Source: an uncultured Bacteroidaceae bacterium
GTDB lineage: Bacteria > Bacteroidota > Bacteroidia > Bacteroidales > Bacteroidaceae
Reading direction: 5' to 3'
Length of the DNA: 57,743 nucleotides
Assembly: GCA_934426255.1 (NCBI GenBank)
Contig: CAKRYD010000016.1
Coordinates: forward strand, 1-57,743
The notes under the pieces are model-generated. The model worked only from the letters and a program-made list of their open reading frames with translations, was not told the DNA's origin and did not search any database. Below are positions 32,336 to 41,726 of this stretch, piece after piece. The position numbers were made by a program, and so were the translations under genes. Each line of letters opens with the position of its first letter. Position 1 is the stretch's first letter.

Positions 32336-35275
32336 TTATCTTACTACTACTTTATTATTGTTGACCAAATATATGCCGGGAGCCATGTTGTCGAAACATG
32401 TAACCCCCTCGTCTACAACGGAGCTCTTCAGCAGATGACCCGCCAGGTCATAAACTTTTATGGCAACTCCGGACGATGTCGTATGAACGTATATTTTTCC
32501 TCTTGCACCCGACACTCCCACGTATGTTGCCTTTTGTTCGTGGATGCCATCTGGAACTTCATAATTATATTGCGCATCCAATGTCTTGAGGCGCTGTCTC
32601 AACCAATTGTCCATATAGTCAATTTCACCGTCAAAGTCCATTGTAATGCCATCTGAACCTTGCCAACGCTTGATTTCGCGTTTGTCGGCACCACTATCCC
32701 TGAACAATTCGCGATAGCTCTTGAAACGGTTCAACAAAGATGTATGCGAAAAATACGTTGCACGCAGTTGGGCATAACGCGCGGCCAGCTTTTTGTTCCA
32801 ACTGTTGACATCATATTCCATCAAACGCTTGAAAAGTACATGCTCGCCATGTTCATAAGCCCAAAGGAAGGTGATAAAATCCTGGGAAGCATTGGCTGTA
32901 ATATTTTTACTGCCATCCCACCGCCTGCCAAACACACCATCGAGATCCCAAGGAGTAACACCGATTTTCTTGTACTTGGAACTGTCATAATTATAAAGGT
33001 ACATGTTCTTACCGTGATTGTCGGTTGCGAGCATCAACTCGATGAACAGATAATAGTCTAAGAAGACAGGCAAATCAAAATAGATGGGTGCGCGCGCTGA
33101 AAAGTTGAATTTTGAGCCGGCGGCAACAAGACTGACGGCCGAATACAAAGGATTCCAGTCGATAGGCTCACCATCTTGCAAATCGGGATACTTGTTTTCC
33201 CATTTGCACCATATCTCGGAATTGTTACTATATGAAGAAGGAGCTCTTAAGGGATATACGCGCTGTCCCAAATCATGACCCATAAAAATCTCATAGGTCC
33301 ATTCACTCGACTTATACAATGTACCTTTCACGGTATCTGGGGCAGCTGCTACCGAGGCTTTGGCAAACTTTTTCAGTTTCAATTGCTTTCTGTCGATTTT
33401 CTCAGTCATGCAATAGATTCCGGCATAGTAGCCGTTCAGAAGCACTTCCACAAATTTTCCACGGGTTCCGTTTCTGATTTTCTTTTCGTAGGCCGAATGA
33501 TAGGGCGCGGTGGAAAAATCGTTCCACAAATCAGTTGCAATGCGGTTACGCATTCTTCCAGCATCGACTGCCATCGCATCCAGAATCCAGTTGTTGTCAT
33601 TGCGCAGATTCAACAATTTGCGGTCGATGGAGTTACCGGCTTTATCCTTCAGCTTGATGGCGTATGCCTTCTTCTGTTTTCCCATTGCCGTTGCTCCGCG
33701 GTAGCGGACATTAGCATTATAAAGCGAATCCTGAACATCGATGCTGTTGGGATCGTTTACACGGATGGAAGCTGCACGATATACAGAACTGAAATTTGTT
33801 CCATTCAACTCGACTATGGGCATAAACGTAAATATTAATTGAGCCGAACCTATTTGTTTCCCGTCCTTCACGATGGATAATTTATGACTTTGCCCTCCGC
33901 TGATGCCTTTAAAGGTGTGATCTTGTCCGCTTTCTACAGACGTTCCATCAATATAGAGTTGGAATTTTTCATTGTTCTTGGGCGTATAGCAAACTTCAGC
34001 TACTAATTTTTCACTACCGCGATAAGTTTCAGGCAATGGAAGCATATAATTGCTATACTTCTTGTCGAAAACCACAGCCTTACGGTTTATCGAAAAGTTT
34101 TCCAAAGCAGATAAGACATCTAAAACATTCCCGGACGAACCTGTTTGCGGAACATATATACCATTTTGCGATAAAAAATGACGATGACGCTCATCGGATG
34201 AATAGAAAATGAACGTAGAACCACTATCCAATGAAAAAAAACAGATATTGGTCTGACAATAGTCATTCCAATATTTGTTATTGGTTTCAATAGTGCTACT
34301 GCCATTCTTATTGTCCGAGCATTTGGCCACGTAAATGCCATATCCTGAATAAGGAGACATGGAAGCATACTTGAAGCCCCAAACATTATCGGACTTTTCG
34401 GTTGTTCCTGCGATTGTACCCACAGTATTGCTGCCCGTTCCGGGAATAAATCCGCTTACGTAACTACCGTCTTTTGTATAAATATTGACTCCTTCAGAAG
34501 TTTCAATAAAGTAAAATTGCTCCGTGGCTTCATTTGTCTGTATAAGACAATGATTGGCATCCGCCTTTACATACATTCCTGAACGGGTGTTTTTTATACT
34601 ATATAGAATAGGCCTTTGAATATCAGTAGTAAACGCTACAGGCATTCCGAGACCTGTATTTTCCCAATACCTGTTGTCCAAAGTCGTTCCGCAACTATTG
34701 TCATTCCTTTCTATCGGCACGTATTCACTGCCGTCTTCATTGCGAAAACAAAACATGGAGTTGGAAGCTTGTTGCTCGGGGAAAGTTCCTACAACATAGT
34801 TGGAACGAACATTGAAACAATTGGCATTTACATCCAATGCAGAGGATATAAAATATGAGTTATTACTATTCGCTTTGGTTATTCGCCAAAGCGAAGAATC
34901 CCCCTTGGCCTGGTAAGTCAAAGTAACATACCGCTTCATACTTCCCGAATAGACCCCGTCATAAGTTATATATTGCCCTGATTTGGCATTTCGGATGAAA
35001 AAGACTCCGGGAGACTTTTCATCAATATACCATAGCATATCTTCTTTATCTTCTGACATGGTTACATAGTAAAGAGCAGTTTGACGATTTTGCTCTGCTC
35101 CCAAGGCAATACCGCCTTTCATATATTGGCGACAAACCAATTTATACTTACTGTTAGGATTAAAAGCCAGAGAAGCCGCAGATATGAGCATGCTGTTTGC
35201 AGAAACAAAAAGCAATAAAAGGAACAAAGCTCTCCTTATATAATACTTTACAACGCTTATAGTTCTATCTTTCAT
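32336..35275 (-). CDS. CotH-kinase family surface protein with T9SS-like tail
   Basis: This 979-residue secreted protein has a signal-anchor-like N-terminus (YYIRRALFLLLLFVSANSML). Residues 35-450 carry repeated beta-rich units with a trefoil-like look (YKLVCRQYMKGGIALGAEQN, FYFIETSEGVNIYTKDG). The CotH domain lies at about residues 495-880: ANVRYRGATAMGKQKKAYAI, LLNLRNDNNWILDAMAVDAG, GYYAGIYCMTEKIDR and VTPWDLDGVFGR. CotH proteins are atypical extracellular kinases. The C-terminus (AIKVYDLAGHLLKSSVVDEG, then MAPGIYLVNN to KVVVR) resembles a type IX secretion sorting domain. It is the first gene of a four-gene operon with DUF6057, the CxxCH lipoprotein and nudC. Confidence 0.87.
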   Translation of the reverse strand: MKDRTISVVKYYIRRALFLLLLFVSANSMLISAASLAFNPNSKYKLVCRQYMKGGIALGAEQNRQTALYYVTMSEDKEDMLWYIDEKSPGVFFIRNAKSGQYITYDGVYSGSMKRYVTLTYQAKGDSSLWRITKANSNNSYFISSALDVNANCFNVRSNYVVGTFPEQQASNSMFCFRNEDGSEYVPIERNDNSCGTTLDNRYWENTGLGMPVAFTTDIQRPILYSIKNTRSGMYVKADANHCLIQTNEATEQFYFIETSEGVNIYTKDGSYVSGFIPGTGSNTVGTIAGTTEKSDNVWGFKYASMSPYSGYGIYVAKCSDNKNGSSTIETNNKYWNDYCQTNICFFSLDSGSTFIFYSSDERHRHFLSQNGIYVPQTGSSGNVLDVLSALENFSINRKAVVFDKKYSNYMLPLPETYRGSEKLVAEVCYTPKNNEKFQLYIDGTSVESGQDHTFKGISGGQSHKLSIVKDGKQIGSAQLIFTFMPIVELNGTNFSSVYRAASIRVNDPNSIDVQDSLYNANVRYRGATAMGKQKKAYAIKLKDKAGNSIDRKLLNLRNDNNWILDAMAVDAGRMRNRIATDLWNDFSTAPYHSAYEKKIRNGTRGKFVEVLLNGYYAGIYCMTEKIDRKQLKLKKFAKASVAAAPDTVKGTLYKSSEWTYEIFMGHDLGQRVYPLRAPSSYSNNSEIWCKWENKYPDLQDGEPIDWNPLYSAVSLVAAGSKFNFSARAPIYFDLPVFLDYYLFIELMLATDNHGKNMYLYNYDSSKYKKIGVTPWDLDGVFGRRWDGSKNITANASQDFITFLWAYEHGEHVLFKRLMEYDVNSWNKKLAARYAQLRATYFSHTSLLNRFKSYRELFRDSGADKREIKRWQGSDGITMDFDGEIDYMDNWLRQRLKTLDAQYNYEVPDGIHEQKATYVGVSGARGKIYVHTTSSGVAIKVYDLAGHLLKSSVVDEGVTCFDNMAPGIYLVNNNKVVVR

Positions 35276-35296
35276 AAAATTCTATTTTGCATTTTG

Positions 35297-35304
35297 CAAA
35301 TGTA
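35297..35304 (-). promoter_or_regulatory. -7 element of the CotH operon
   Basis: TACATTTG on the minus strand, 22 bases before the ATG at 35275. No -33 TTTG at the standard distance. Confidence 0.5.
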
Positions 35305-35472
35305 ACAAAATAAATCTATAAACTCCGTCCGATTACAGCAAAAAGATTAGAGATACGTATTTATATTGAATTTTACAGACATGAGTAATCACTTTATGGT
35401 AAAGAGTCATTTCATGATAGCTATGTCATTATTTGCAATTCGAGTTAGCAAATGAGCATTACCATGCATCCA

Positions 35473-35505
35473 AATCGAGCAATTGTTCAATTATTTCGCT
35501 CGATT
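35473..35505. promoter_or_regulatory. Nested inverted repeat upstream of the gltB promoter
   Basis: AATCGAGC (35473-35480) pairs with GCTCGATT (35498-35505) and encloses AATTG-TT-CAATT (35481-35492). It ends two bases before the -33 element of gltB, a location suited to an operator or activator site. The run of T after it makes a terminator possible, but no gene ends here on the plus strand. Confidence 0.45.
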
Positions 35506-35506
35506 T

Positions 35507-35537
35507 TTTGACAAATGACGCAGAATGCGTAATTTTG
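35507..35537 (+). promoter_or_regulatory. Promoter of gltB-gltD
   Basis: TTTG (35507-35510), 19 bases, TAATTTTG (35530-35537): a full match to the Bacteroidota consensus. The leader to the ATG at 35647 is about 105 bases. Confidence 0.8.
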
Positions 35538-35555
35538 CAAGCAAAAAGATAGAAT

Positions 35556-35616
35556 CTTGCCGCTCGGCATATCAACAGTGCATTTACACAAGAGAAAAAC
35601 AATTCGTCACGGCAAG
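35556..35616 (+). promoter_or_regulatory. Leader inverted repeat of gltB mRNA
   Basis: CTTGCCG (35556-35562) can pair with CGGCAAG (35610-35616) within the untranslated leader. A role in control is conjecture; no known riboswitch is recognisable. Confidence 0.3.
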
Positions 35617-35646
35617 TTAGTAGGTAGAAACAAACATATTTGAAAT

Positions 35647-38600
35647 ATGGCAGACAAAATCAGACAACAATTCGGATTGTACCAAAGTTCACAAGAACAC
35701 GATGCATGCGGCATCGGCATGGTTGTAAACATACATGGTACAAAAAGTCATTTGCTCGTGGACCAAGCTTTGACAGTTTTGGAAAACATGCGTCATCGTG
35801 GTGCTGAGGGAGCCGACAAAAAGACTGGCGACGGTGCCGGCATCCTTATTCAAATACCTCACGAGTTCATCCTATTACAAGGCATTGCCGTTCCGGAGAG
35901 AGGGCGGTATGGAACAGGACTTATTTTTATGCCAAAAGATAAAGAGCGCAGCACGCGTTTCACAGCTATTATAGAAGAGGAAGTCCAGCGTGCCGGAATG
36001 CAAATATCTCATTGGCGCGAAGTTCCGGTCAATTCGTCTGAATTGGGAGAGACAGCCTTAGAAACCGAACCGAATATCATACAGATATTCATCGTACCCC
36101 AAAGCGATGTAAAAGATGACGACCTGGAACGCCAGCTTTACCTATTGCGCAAAAAAATAGAACGGCGCACTTCCGATCCCGACTTCTACATTGTCTCGCT
36201 GAGCTCCAAGCATATCGTTTACAAAGGTATGTTGTCGAGTCTTCAGCTTCGCCGATATTTTAAAGATTTGCAAAACCCATATCTTACAAGCGGACTGGCA
36301 TTGGTTCATTCGCGTTTTTCCACCAACACATTCCCTCGTTGGTCATTGGCACAACCGTTCAGGTTGTTGGCGCACAATGGTGAAATCAATACCATCCGCG
36401 GCAACCGCGCATGGATGGCCGCGCGTGAGAATGTGCTCTCTTCTTCCATTTTAGGTAAAACGAAAGATATTTCCCCGATTGTCGAACCAAACATGAGCGA
36501 CAGCGCATCTCTCGACAATGTGTTGGAGTTTCTTGTAATGAGTGGCCTTAGCTTACCGCAAGCCATGGCTATTCTTATTCCTGAAAGCTTCAACGACCGT
36601 AATCCCATCAGCCAGGAATTAAAAGACTTCTATGAGTACTATAGTATTCTAATGGAGCCATGGGACGGGCCGGCCGCCTTGATTTTCAGCGATGGCCGCT
36701 TTGCCGGCGGAATGCTTGACCGTAATGGATTGCGTCCTGCTCGTTATACTGTGACCACCGATGGTTTCATGATTGTTGCCAGCGAAGTCGGAGTAATGGA
36801 CATCGATCCTGCAAAAGTCGCCCAAAAAGGCCGTTTGCAACCGGGCAAGATAATTCTTGTTGATACCCAAGAAGGAAAGATTTACTATGACGGAGAATTG
36901 AAAGAGCAATTGGCCAATGAGCATCCCTACGGGAAATGGCTTAGTACCAATCGCATTCAGCTCGAAAAGCTCAAGAGCGGACGTAAGATTGACAATACAG
37001 TTCCTCACTTCGGCCGTCAATTGCGCGGCTTCGACTTTGGTCAGGAAGACATCGACCGCACCATCATTCCGATGTGTGTTAACGGCTCAGAACCAAGTGC
37101 AGCCATGGGTAACGACACACCTTTGGCGGCATTGAGCGACAGACCACAGATTTTCTTCAATTATTTCCGCCAACAGTTCGCACAGGTAACAAATCCGGCT
37201 ATTGACCCTATCCGCGAAGAGCTTGTCATGAGTCTTACGGAGTACATCGGTGCTGTTGGTTCCAACATCCTTCATCCCGACGAGGGCAACTGTAAGATGG
37301 TGCGTCTGCCCTATCCCATTTTGAACAACACGCAGTTGGATTTGCTTTGTAACATTCGTTATAAGGGATTTAACAGTATCAAACTGCCTATTACTTTCGA
37401 AATTTCAAAAGGCGAAGAAGGCATGCGCCAAGCCTTGTTGGATCTTTGCCACAAGGCCGAAGAAAGTGTAGAACAGGGCTTCAACTATATTATCCTGAGC
37501 GACCGTTTCATTGACGAGACACACGCGCCGATTCCTTCATTATTGGCAGTAAGTGCCGTACATCACTATTTGATTGCTGTCGGCAAGCGCGTACAAACAG
37601 CACTGATTGTTGAAAGCGGTGAAATAAAAGAAATCATGCATTCAGCTCTTTTGTTGGGCTACGGAGCGTCTGCGGTCAATCCATATATGGTATTTGCCGT
37701 TATTGACGACCTTGTCAAGAAAGGGAAAATCCAGGAGAACTATGAAACAGCCGAAAAGAATTACATCAAAGCAACTTGCAAGGGCTTCTATAAGATTATG
37801 TCGAAAATGGGTATTTCCACCATTCGAAGCTACCGCGGTGCAAAGTTGTTTGAAAGCATCGGCTTAAGCGAAGAACTGCTTCACCAATATTTCGGAACCG
37901 AGATATCGACCATCGGTGGTATCGGCTTGAAACAAATTGCCCATGATACCATAGCATTCCATTCCAAGGCCTACAGTCTGGATGAGACAACCGATGATAG
38001 CGACTTGCTGCCCAACAACGGACAGTTCTCTTACCGCAAGGATGGCATACGCCACGCATGGACTCCCGAAGTCATTGCGACACTGCAATTGGCCACCCGT
38101 ACCGGCGACTACAAGAAATACAAGCAATTCACCTCTCTTGTCGACAATAAGGAAAAGCCCATTTTCATTCGCGACATGATGGAGTTCAAACGCTCTGCCA
38201 CTCCTGTTCCCATTGAGGAGGTAGAACCGGCAGAATCCATCGTCAAGCGTTTTGTCGCCGCTGCCATGAGTTTCGGTGCTTTAAGCATCGAAGCCCACGA
38301 AGCCATAGCCTTGGCCATGAACAAGCTGGGTTCGCGCAGCAATACGGGCGAAGGCGGTGAAGACAGCGACCGTTTCAAAGGAGAAGTAAACGGTATTTCG
38401 CTCAGCAGTAAAATCAAGCAAATTGCTTCCGGCCGCTTCGGGGTAACCACCGAATACCTTGTCAATGCTGAAGAGATACAAATTAAAGTGGCACAGGGAG
38501 CCAAGCCCGGTGAAGGAGGCCAGTTGCCCGGCTTCAAGGTCAACAAGATCATCGCCAAGACGCGTCACTCCATACCCGGAATTTCGCTGATTTCCCCTCC

Positions 38601-40149
38601 GCCCCATCACGACATTTATTCCATCGAGGATTTGGCCCAATTGATCTTCGACCTTAAGAATGTCAATCCTCAAGCCGCCGTCAGTGTCAAGCTTGTTGCC
38701 GAAAGTGGTGTAGGTACCATTGCTGCCGGAGTCGCCAAGGCCAAAGCCGACCTTATAGTAATTTCCGGTGCAGAGGGCGGAACGGGTGCTTCGCCCATGT
38801 CGTCGACCCGTTATGCCGGCATTTCGCCCGAGATAGGCCTTTCGGAAACACAACAGACACTTGTCACCAATGGTTTGCGTACTCGCGTGCGCTTGCAAAC
38901 CGACGGACAAATCAAAACCGGCCGTGACATTATTATATTAGGTCTGTTGGGAGCCGACGAGTTTGGTTTCGGAACCCTATTGCTCATTCTGCTTGGCTGC
39001 GTCATGATGCGTAAGTGCAACACCAACCTTTGCCCGATGGGTGTGGCAACTCAGGATCCCCAATTGCGCAAGTATTTTGCCGGAAAGTCCGACTATATTG
39101 TCAACTACTTTACGTTCCTTGCCGAAGAAGTGCGCGAATACCTTGCCGAAATGGGCTTCCGCAAATTTGACGACATCATTGGCCGCACCGATTTGCTGAC
39201 GAAGAAAAAGACCGACGATACCAAATACGCAACACTCGATTTCAGCCGTTTGCTATTAAAGAGCGATAGCAACGAAGCGCTCCATTACGACGGTCGCCCC
39301 TATCAGCAGATAGGTGCTGTTATCGACGACAAGATTATTGCCGACTGCCGTGAAGCGATAGAACACCGCACCGTAACTCATCAGGAATACATTATCAAGA
39401 ATACCGACCGCGCTGTCGGCACCAAACTATCGGGCATGATTGAAAAGAACTACGGTAACGACTATCTGCCCGACAGCACCATCAACATCAACTTCAAGGG
39501 ATCGGCCGGCCAGAGTTTCGGTGCTTTCCTGTCGTCAGGCATCAGCTTGCGTCTTGAAGGCGAAACCAACGACTATTTCGGCAAAGGACTCAGCGGCGGA
39601 CGCATTGCCATCTTCCCGCCACGCCGAAGCAAATTCAAGGCTGAGGACAACATTATTGCAGGCAACACCGGACTCTATGGAGCCACCCGTGGAGAACTAT
39701 ATATCAACGGTCAGGTTGGCGAACGCTTCGGAGTGCGCAACTCGGGTGCCATTGCCGTCATCGAAGGCGCCGGCGACCATTGCTGCGAATACATGACCGG
39801 CGGCCGTGTCGTTGTCCTGGGAAAAACCGGAAGCAACTTTGCTGCCGGAATGAGCGGTGGCATTGCTTATGTGTGGGACACCGAAGGGCGTTTCGACTAT
39901 TTCTGCAATATGGAAATGGTAGAACTCAGTCTTGTAGAGGACAGCACATCACGCAACGAGCTTCGCGAACTCATTCACAACCATTGGGAGTATACCGATT
40001 CGGCTCTGGCACGCAGAATGCTCGACGACTGGCAGCACTATATCCAGCAGTTCATTCAAGTAATCCCCATCGAATACAAAAAAGTGATGCAGGAAGAAAA
40101 AGACCGCAAGCTGCGCGACCGCATCAACAACATTTGGAGAGAATTTTAA
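35647..40149 (+). CDS. gltB: Glutamate synthase large subunit
   Basis: The large subunit hydrolyses glutamine and uses the ammonia with 2-oxoglutarate to make glutamate, with electrons from GltD. The 1500 residues are typical. A 20-residue propeptide (MADKIRQQFGLYQSSQEHDA) precedes the nucleophile Cys21 of CGIGMVVNIHG. The class II amidotransferase domain contains VHSRFSTNTFPRW. The FMN/synthase domain near residue 870-1200 includes AEGGTGASPMSSTRYAG. The 3Fe-4S cysteines are in CVMMRKCNTNLCPMG near 1118. A C-terminal beta-helix (GGRVVVLGKTGSNFAAGMSG) closes the protein. It is followed by gltD after 68 bases. Confidence 0.98.
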   Translation: MADKIRQQFGLYQSSQEHDACGIGMVVNIHGTKSHLLVDQALTVLENMRHRGAEGADKKTGDGAGILIQIPHEFILLQGIAVPERGRYGTGLIFMPKDKERSTRFTAIIEEEVQRAGMQISHWREVPVNSSELGETALETEPNIIQIFIVPQSDVKDDDLERQLYLLRKKIERRTSDPDFYIVSLSSKHIVYKGMLSSLQLRRYFKDLQNPYLTSGLALVHSRFSTNTFPRWSLAQPFRLLAHNGEINTIRGNRAWMAARENVLSSSILGKTKDISPIVEPNMSDSASLDNVLEFLVMSGLSLPQAMAILIPESFNDRNPISQELKDFYEYYSILMEPWDGPAALIFSDGRFAGGMLDRNGLRPARYTVTTDGFMIVASEVGVMDIDPAKVAQKGRLQPGKIILVDTQEGKIYYDGELKEQLANEHPYGKWLSTNRIQLEKLKSGRKIDNTVPHFGRQLRGFDFGQEDIDRTIIPMCVNGSEPSAAMGNDTPLAALSDRPQIFFNYFRQQFAQVTNPAIDPIREELVMSLTEYIGAVGSNILHPDEGNCKMVRLPYPILNNTQLDLLCNIRYKGFNSIKLPITFEISKGEEGMRQALLDLCHKAEESVEQGFNYIILSDRFIDETHAPIPSLLAVSAVHHYLIAVGKRVQTALIVESGEIKEIMHSALLLGYGASAVNPYMVFAVIDDLVKKGKIQENYETAEKNYIKATCKGFYKIMSKMGISTIRSYRGAKLFESIGLSEELLHQYFGTEISTIGGIGLKQIAHDTIAFHSKAYSLDETTDDSDLLPNNGQFSYRKDGIRHAWTPEVIATLQLATRTGDYKKYKQFTSLVDNKEKPIFIRDMMEFKRSATPVPIEEVEPAESIVKRFVAAAMSFGALSIEAHEAIALAMNKLGSRSNTGEGGEDSDRFKGEVNGISLSSKIKQIASGRFGVTTEYLVNAEEIQIKVAQGAKPGEGGQLPGFKVNKIIAKTRHSIPGISLISPPPHHDIYSIEDLAQLIFDLKNVNPQAAVSVKLVAESGVGTIAAGVAKAKADLIVISGAEGGTGASPMSSTRYAGISPEIGLSETQQTLVTNGLRTRVRLQTDGQIKTGRDIIILGLLGADEFGFGTLLLILLGCVMMRKCNTNLCPMGVATQDPQLRKYFAGKSDYIVNYFTFLAEEVREYLAEMGFRKFDDIIGRTDLLTKKKTDDTKYATLDFSRLLLKSDSNEALHYDGRPYQQIGAVIDDKIIADCREAIEHRTVTHQEYIIKNTDRAVGTKLSGMIEKNYGNDYLPDSTININFKGSAGQSFGAFLSSGISLRLEGETNDYFGKGLSGGRIAIFPPRRSKFKAEDNIIAGNTGLYGATRGELYINGQVGERFGVRNSGAIAVIEGAGDHCCEYMTGGRVVVLGKTGSNFAAGMSGGIAYVWDTEGRFDYFCNMEMVELSLVEDSTSRNELRELIHNHWEYTDSALARRMLDDWQHYIQQFIQVIPIEYKKVMQEEKDRKLRDRINNIWREF

Positions 40150-40179
40150 AATATCAACCGACAAAATCAGAACAACCGG

Positions 40180-40196
40180 CTGAACAATTGGTTCAG
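40180..40196 (+). other. Intercistronic hairpin between gltB and gltD
   Basis: CTGAAC-AATTG-GTTCAG forms a 6-bp stem between the two genes. It lacks a T-tail and may affect mRNA stability or subunit ratio. Confidence 0.35.
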
Positions 40197-40217
40197 TAAA
40201 CAAAAATATAAAGCAAT

Positions 40218-41558
40218 ATGGGAAATCCAAAAGCATTTATGACCATACCGCGCAAAGAAGCCGGTTATCGTCCCATACACGACCGCATACTCGATTATGG
40301 TGAAGTAGAGCAAACATTAAACTCGAAAGACCGCCAGGAACAAGCCGGGCGTTGCATGAACTGCGGCGTTCCTTTCTGCCACTGGGCTTGCCCCACGGGC
40401 AGCAAAATACCCGAATGGAACGATGCCTTGTATAAAGGAGATTGGGAATTGGCTTTCAAGCGATTGATACAGACCAACGAATTTCCGGAATTCACCGGAC
40501 GCGTATGTCCCGCCCTATGCGAGAAAAGTTGCGTGCTCAACGAAGTGTTGCACGAGCCTACCACCAATCGCGAAAACGAGTGCGCCATCATTGAGCGCGC
40601 ATATATGGAAAACTACATACAGCCATGCCATCCCAAACGCATCGGCAAGCGCGTGGCCGTAATCGGTTCGGGTCCATCGGGATTGGCAACAGCCAACCGG
40701 TTGAACCATGCCGGAGTTGAAGTTACCGTATTCGACAAGAACGAAGCCGCCGGAGGCCTGCTGCGCTACGGTATCCCCAATTTCAAGCTCAACAAAGCCA
40801 TCATTGACAGGCGTATACAACTGATGGAAACCGAAGGCGTGCATTTTGAATACGGCAAGGACATCGACGTAAACAAACTGCCTGAAGGATTTGATGCCTA
40901 TGCAATATGCACCGGAACGCCCACGGCACGCGACCTCAATGTTCCGGGACGCGAATTGAAGGGAATCTATCTGGCACTCGACTATCTCGGCCAGCAAAAC
41001 CGCGTATTGGCCGGAGCAACGTTCACACCGAGCGAGCGCATCACGGCCAAAGGCAAAAAAGTGCTGGTCATCGGTGGCGGCGACACCGGTTCCGACTGTA
41101 TAGGAACGGCCCATCGTCAGGGAGCCGTCGACGTGACACAAATTGAAATCATGCCAAAGCCTCCGGTAGGCATGAATCCGGCCACACCATGGCCCTATTG
41201 GCCCGTCATTCTCAAGACTACATTTGCCCATGAAGAGGGATGCAACCGCCGTTGGTTGCTCAACACCAACAAATTTATAGGCAAAAACGGCAAAGTGACC
41301 GGCGCAGAAGTTGAAGGCGTCGTTTGGGAGCCCAATCCAGAGGGAGGACACCCCATCATGAAGCTCGACGGCAAAAAAGAAATCATAGATTGCGACCTCG
41401 TGCTGCTTGCAATGGGATTCTTGCGCCCGCAGCAGCCTCAATTTGCCGAGAATGTATTCATTACAGGCGATGCTGCCAACGGAGCCAGCCTCGTGGTAAG
41501 AGCCATAGCATCCGGACAGCAAGCCTCGAGAGACATTCTTGACTACCTGAGAAAGTAA
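40218..41558 (+). CDS. gltD: Glutamate synthase small subunit
   Basis: GltD oxidises NAD(P)H and passes electrons through FAD and 4Fe-4S clusters to GltB. The N-terminal cluster region shows CMNCGVPFCHWACP and CPALCEKSCVLNE. The FAD motif is VAVIGSGPSGLATANRLNHA near residue 145. The NAD(P) motif is VLVIGGGDTGSDCIGTAHRQ near residue 285. The C-terminal FAD-binding motif is FITGDAANGASLVVRAIASG. The 446 residues are close to the usual 450-490. Translated after gltB, followed by a strong terminator. Confidence 0.97.
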   Translation: MGNPKAFMTIPRKEAGYRPIHDRILDYGEVEQTLNSKDRQEQAGRCMNCGVPFCHWACPTGSKIPEWNDALYKGDWELAFKRLIQTNEFPEFTGRVCPALCEKSCVLNEVLHEPTTNRENECAIIERAYMENYIQPCHPKRIGKRVAVIGSGPSGLATANRLNHAGVEVTVFDKNEAAGGLLRYGIPNFKLNKAIIDRRIQLMETEGVHFEYGKDIDVNKLPEGFDAYAICTGTPTARDLNVPGRELKGIYLALDYLGQQNRVLAGATFTPSERITAKGKKVLVIGGGDTGSDCIGTAHRQGAVDVTQIEIMPKPPVGMNPATPWPYWPVILKTTFAHEEGCNRRWLLNTNKFIGKNGKVTGAEVEGVVWEPNPEGGHPIMKLDGKKEIIDCDLVLLAMGFLRPQQPQFAENVFITGDAANGASLVVRAIASGQQASRDILDYLRK

Positions 41559-41606
41559 TATCAGCAGCCATACCCCATCAAGGCTGCATTCACAAAAGCA
41601 TCCTAC

Positions 41607-41647
41607 CCGAATTGCAGGTTGACACATCAACCGCAATTCGGGTTTTG
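41607..41647 (+). terminator. Intrinsic terminator of gltBD
   Basis: CCCGAATTGC (41607-41616) pairs with GCAATTCGGG (41634-41643); an inner GGTTGA-CACA-TCAACC stem fills the loop; TTTT follows. Confidence 0.92.
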
Positions 41648-41703
41648 CTGTCGATAAAGGTGAAAAGTCGGCATCATAAAGGCGTAGAACAAAAGAAATA
41701 TCG

Positions 41704-41711
41704 TACTTTTG
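41704..41711 (+). promoter_or_regulatory. -7 element of the amidase gene
   Basis: TACTTTTG at 41704-41711. A TTG start at 41709 would lie inside this element, so the ATG at 41727 is preferred; the leader is then only about ten bases. Confidence 0.6.
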
Positions 41712-41726
41712 CAAAAAAAGAATGCA

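Noticed and set aside
35556..35616. Known riboswitch in the gltB leader
   Set aside because: Only a 7-bp long-range pairing is visible; no conserved core of a known riboswitch class could be recognised.
40515..41714. Minus-strand open frame of 399 codons opposite gltD
   Set aside because: It is a shadow of gltD, whose cluster cysteines and nucleotide motifs are unambiguous; it also runs over the gltBD terminator.
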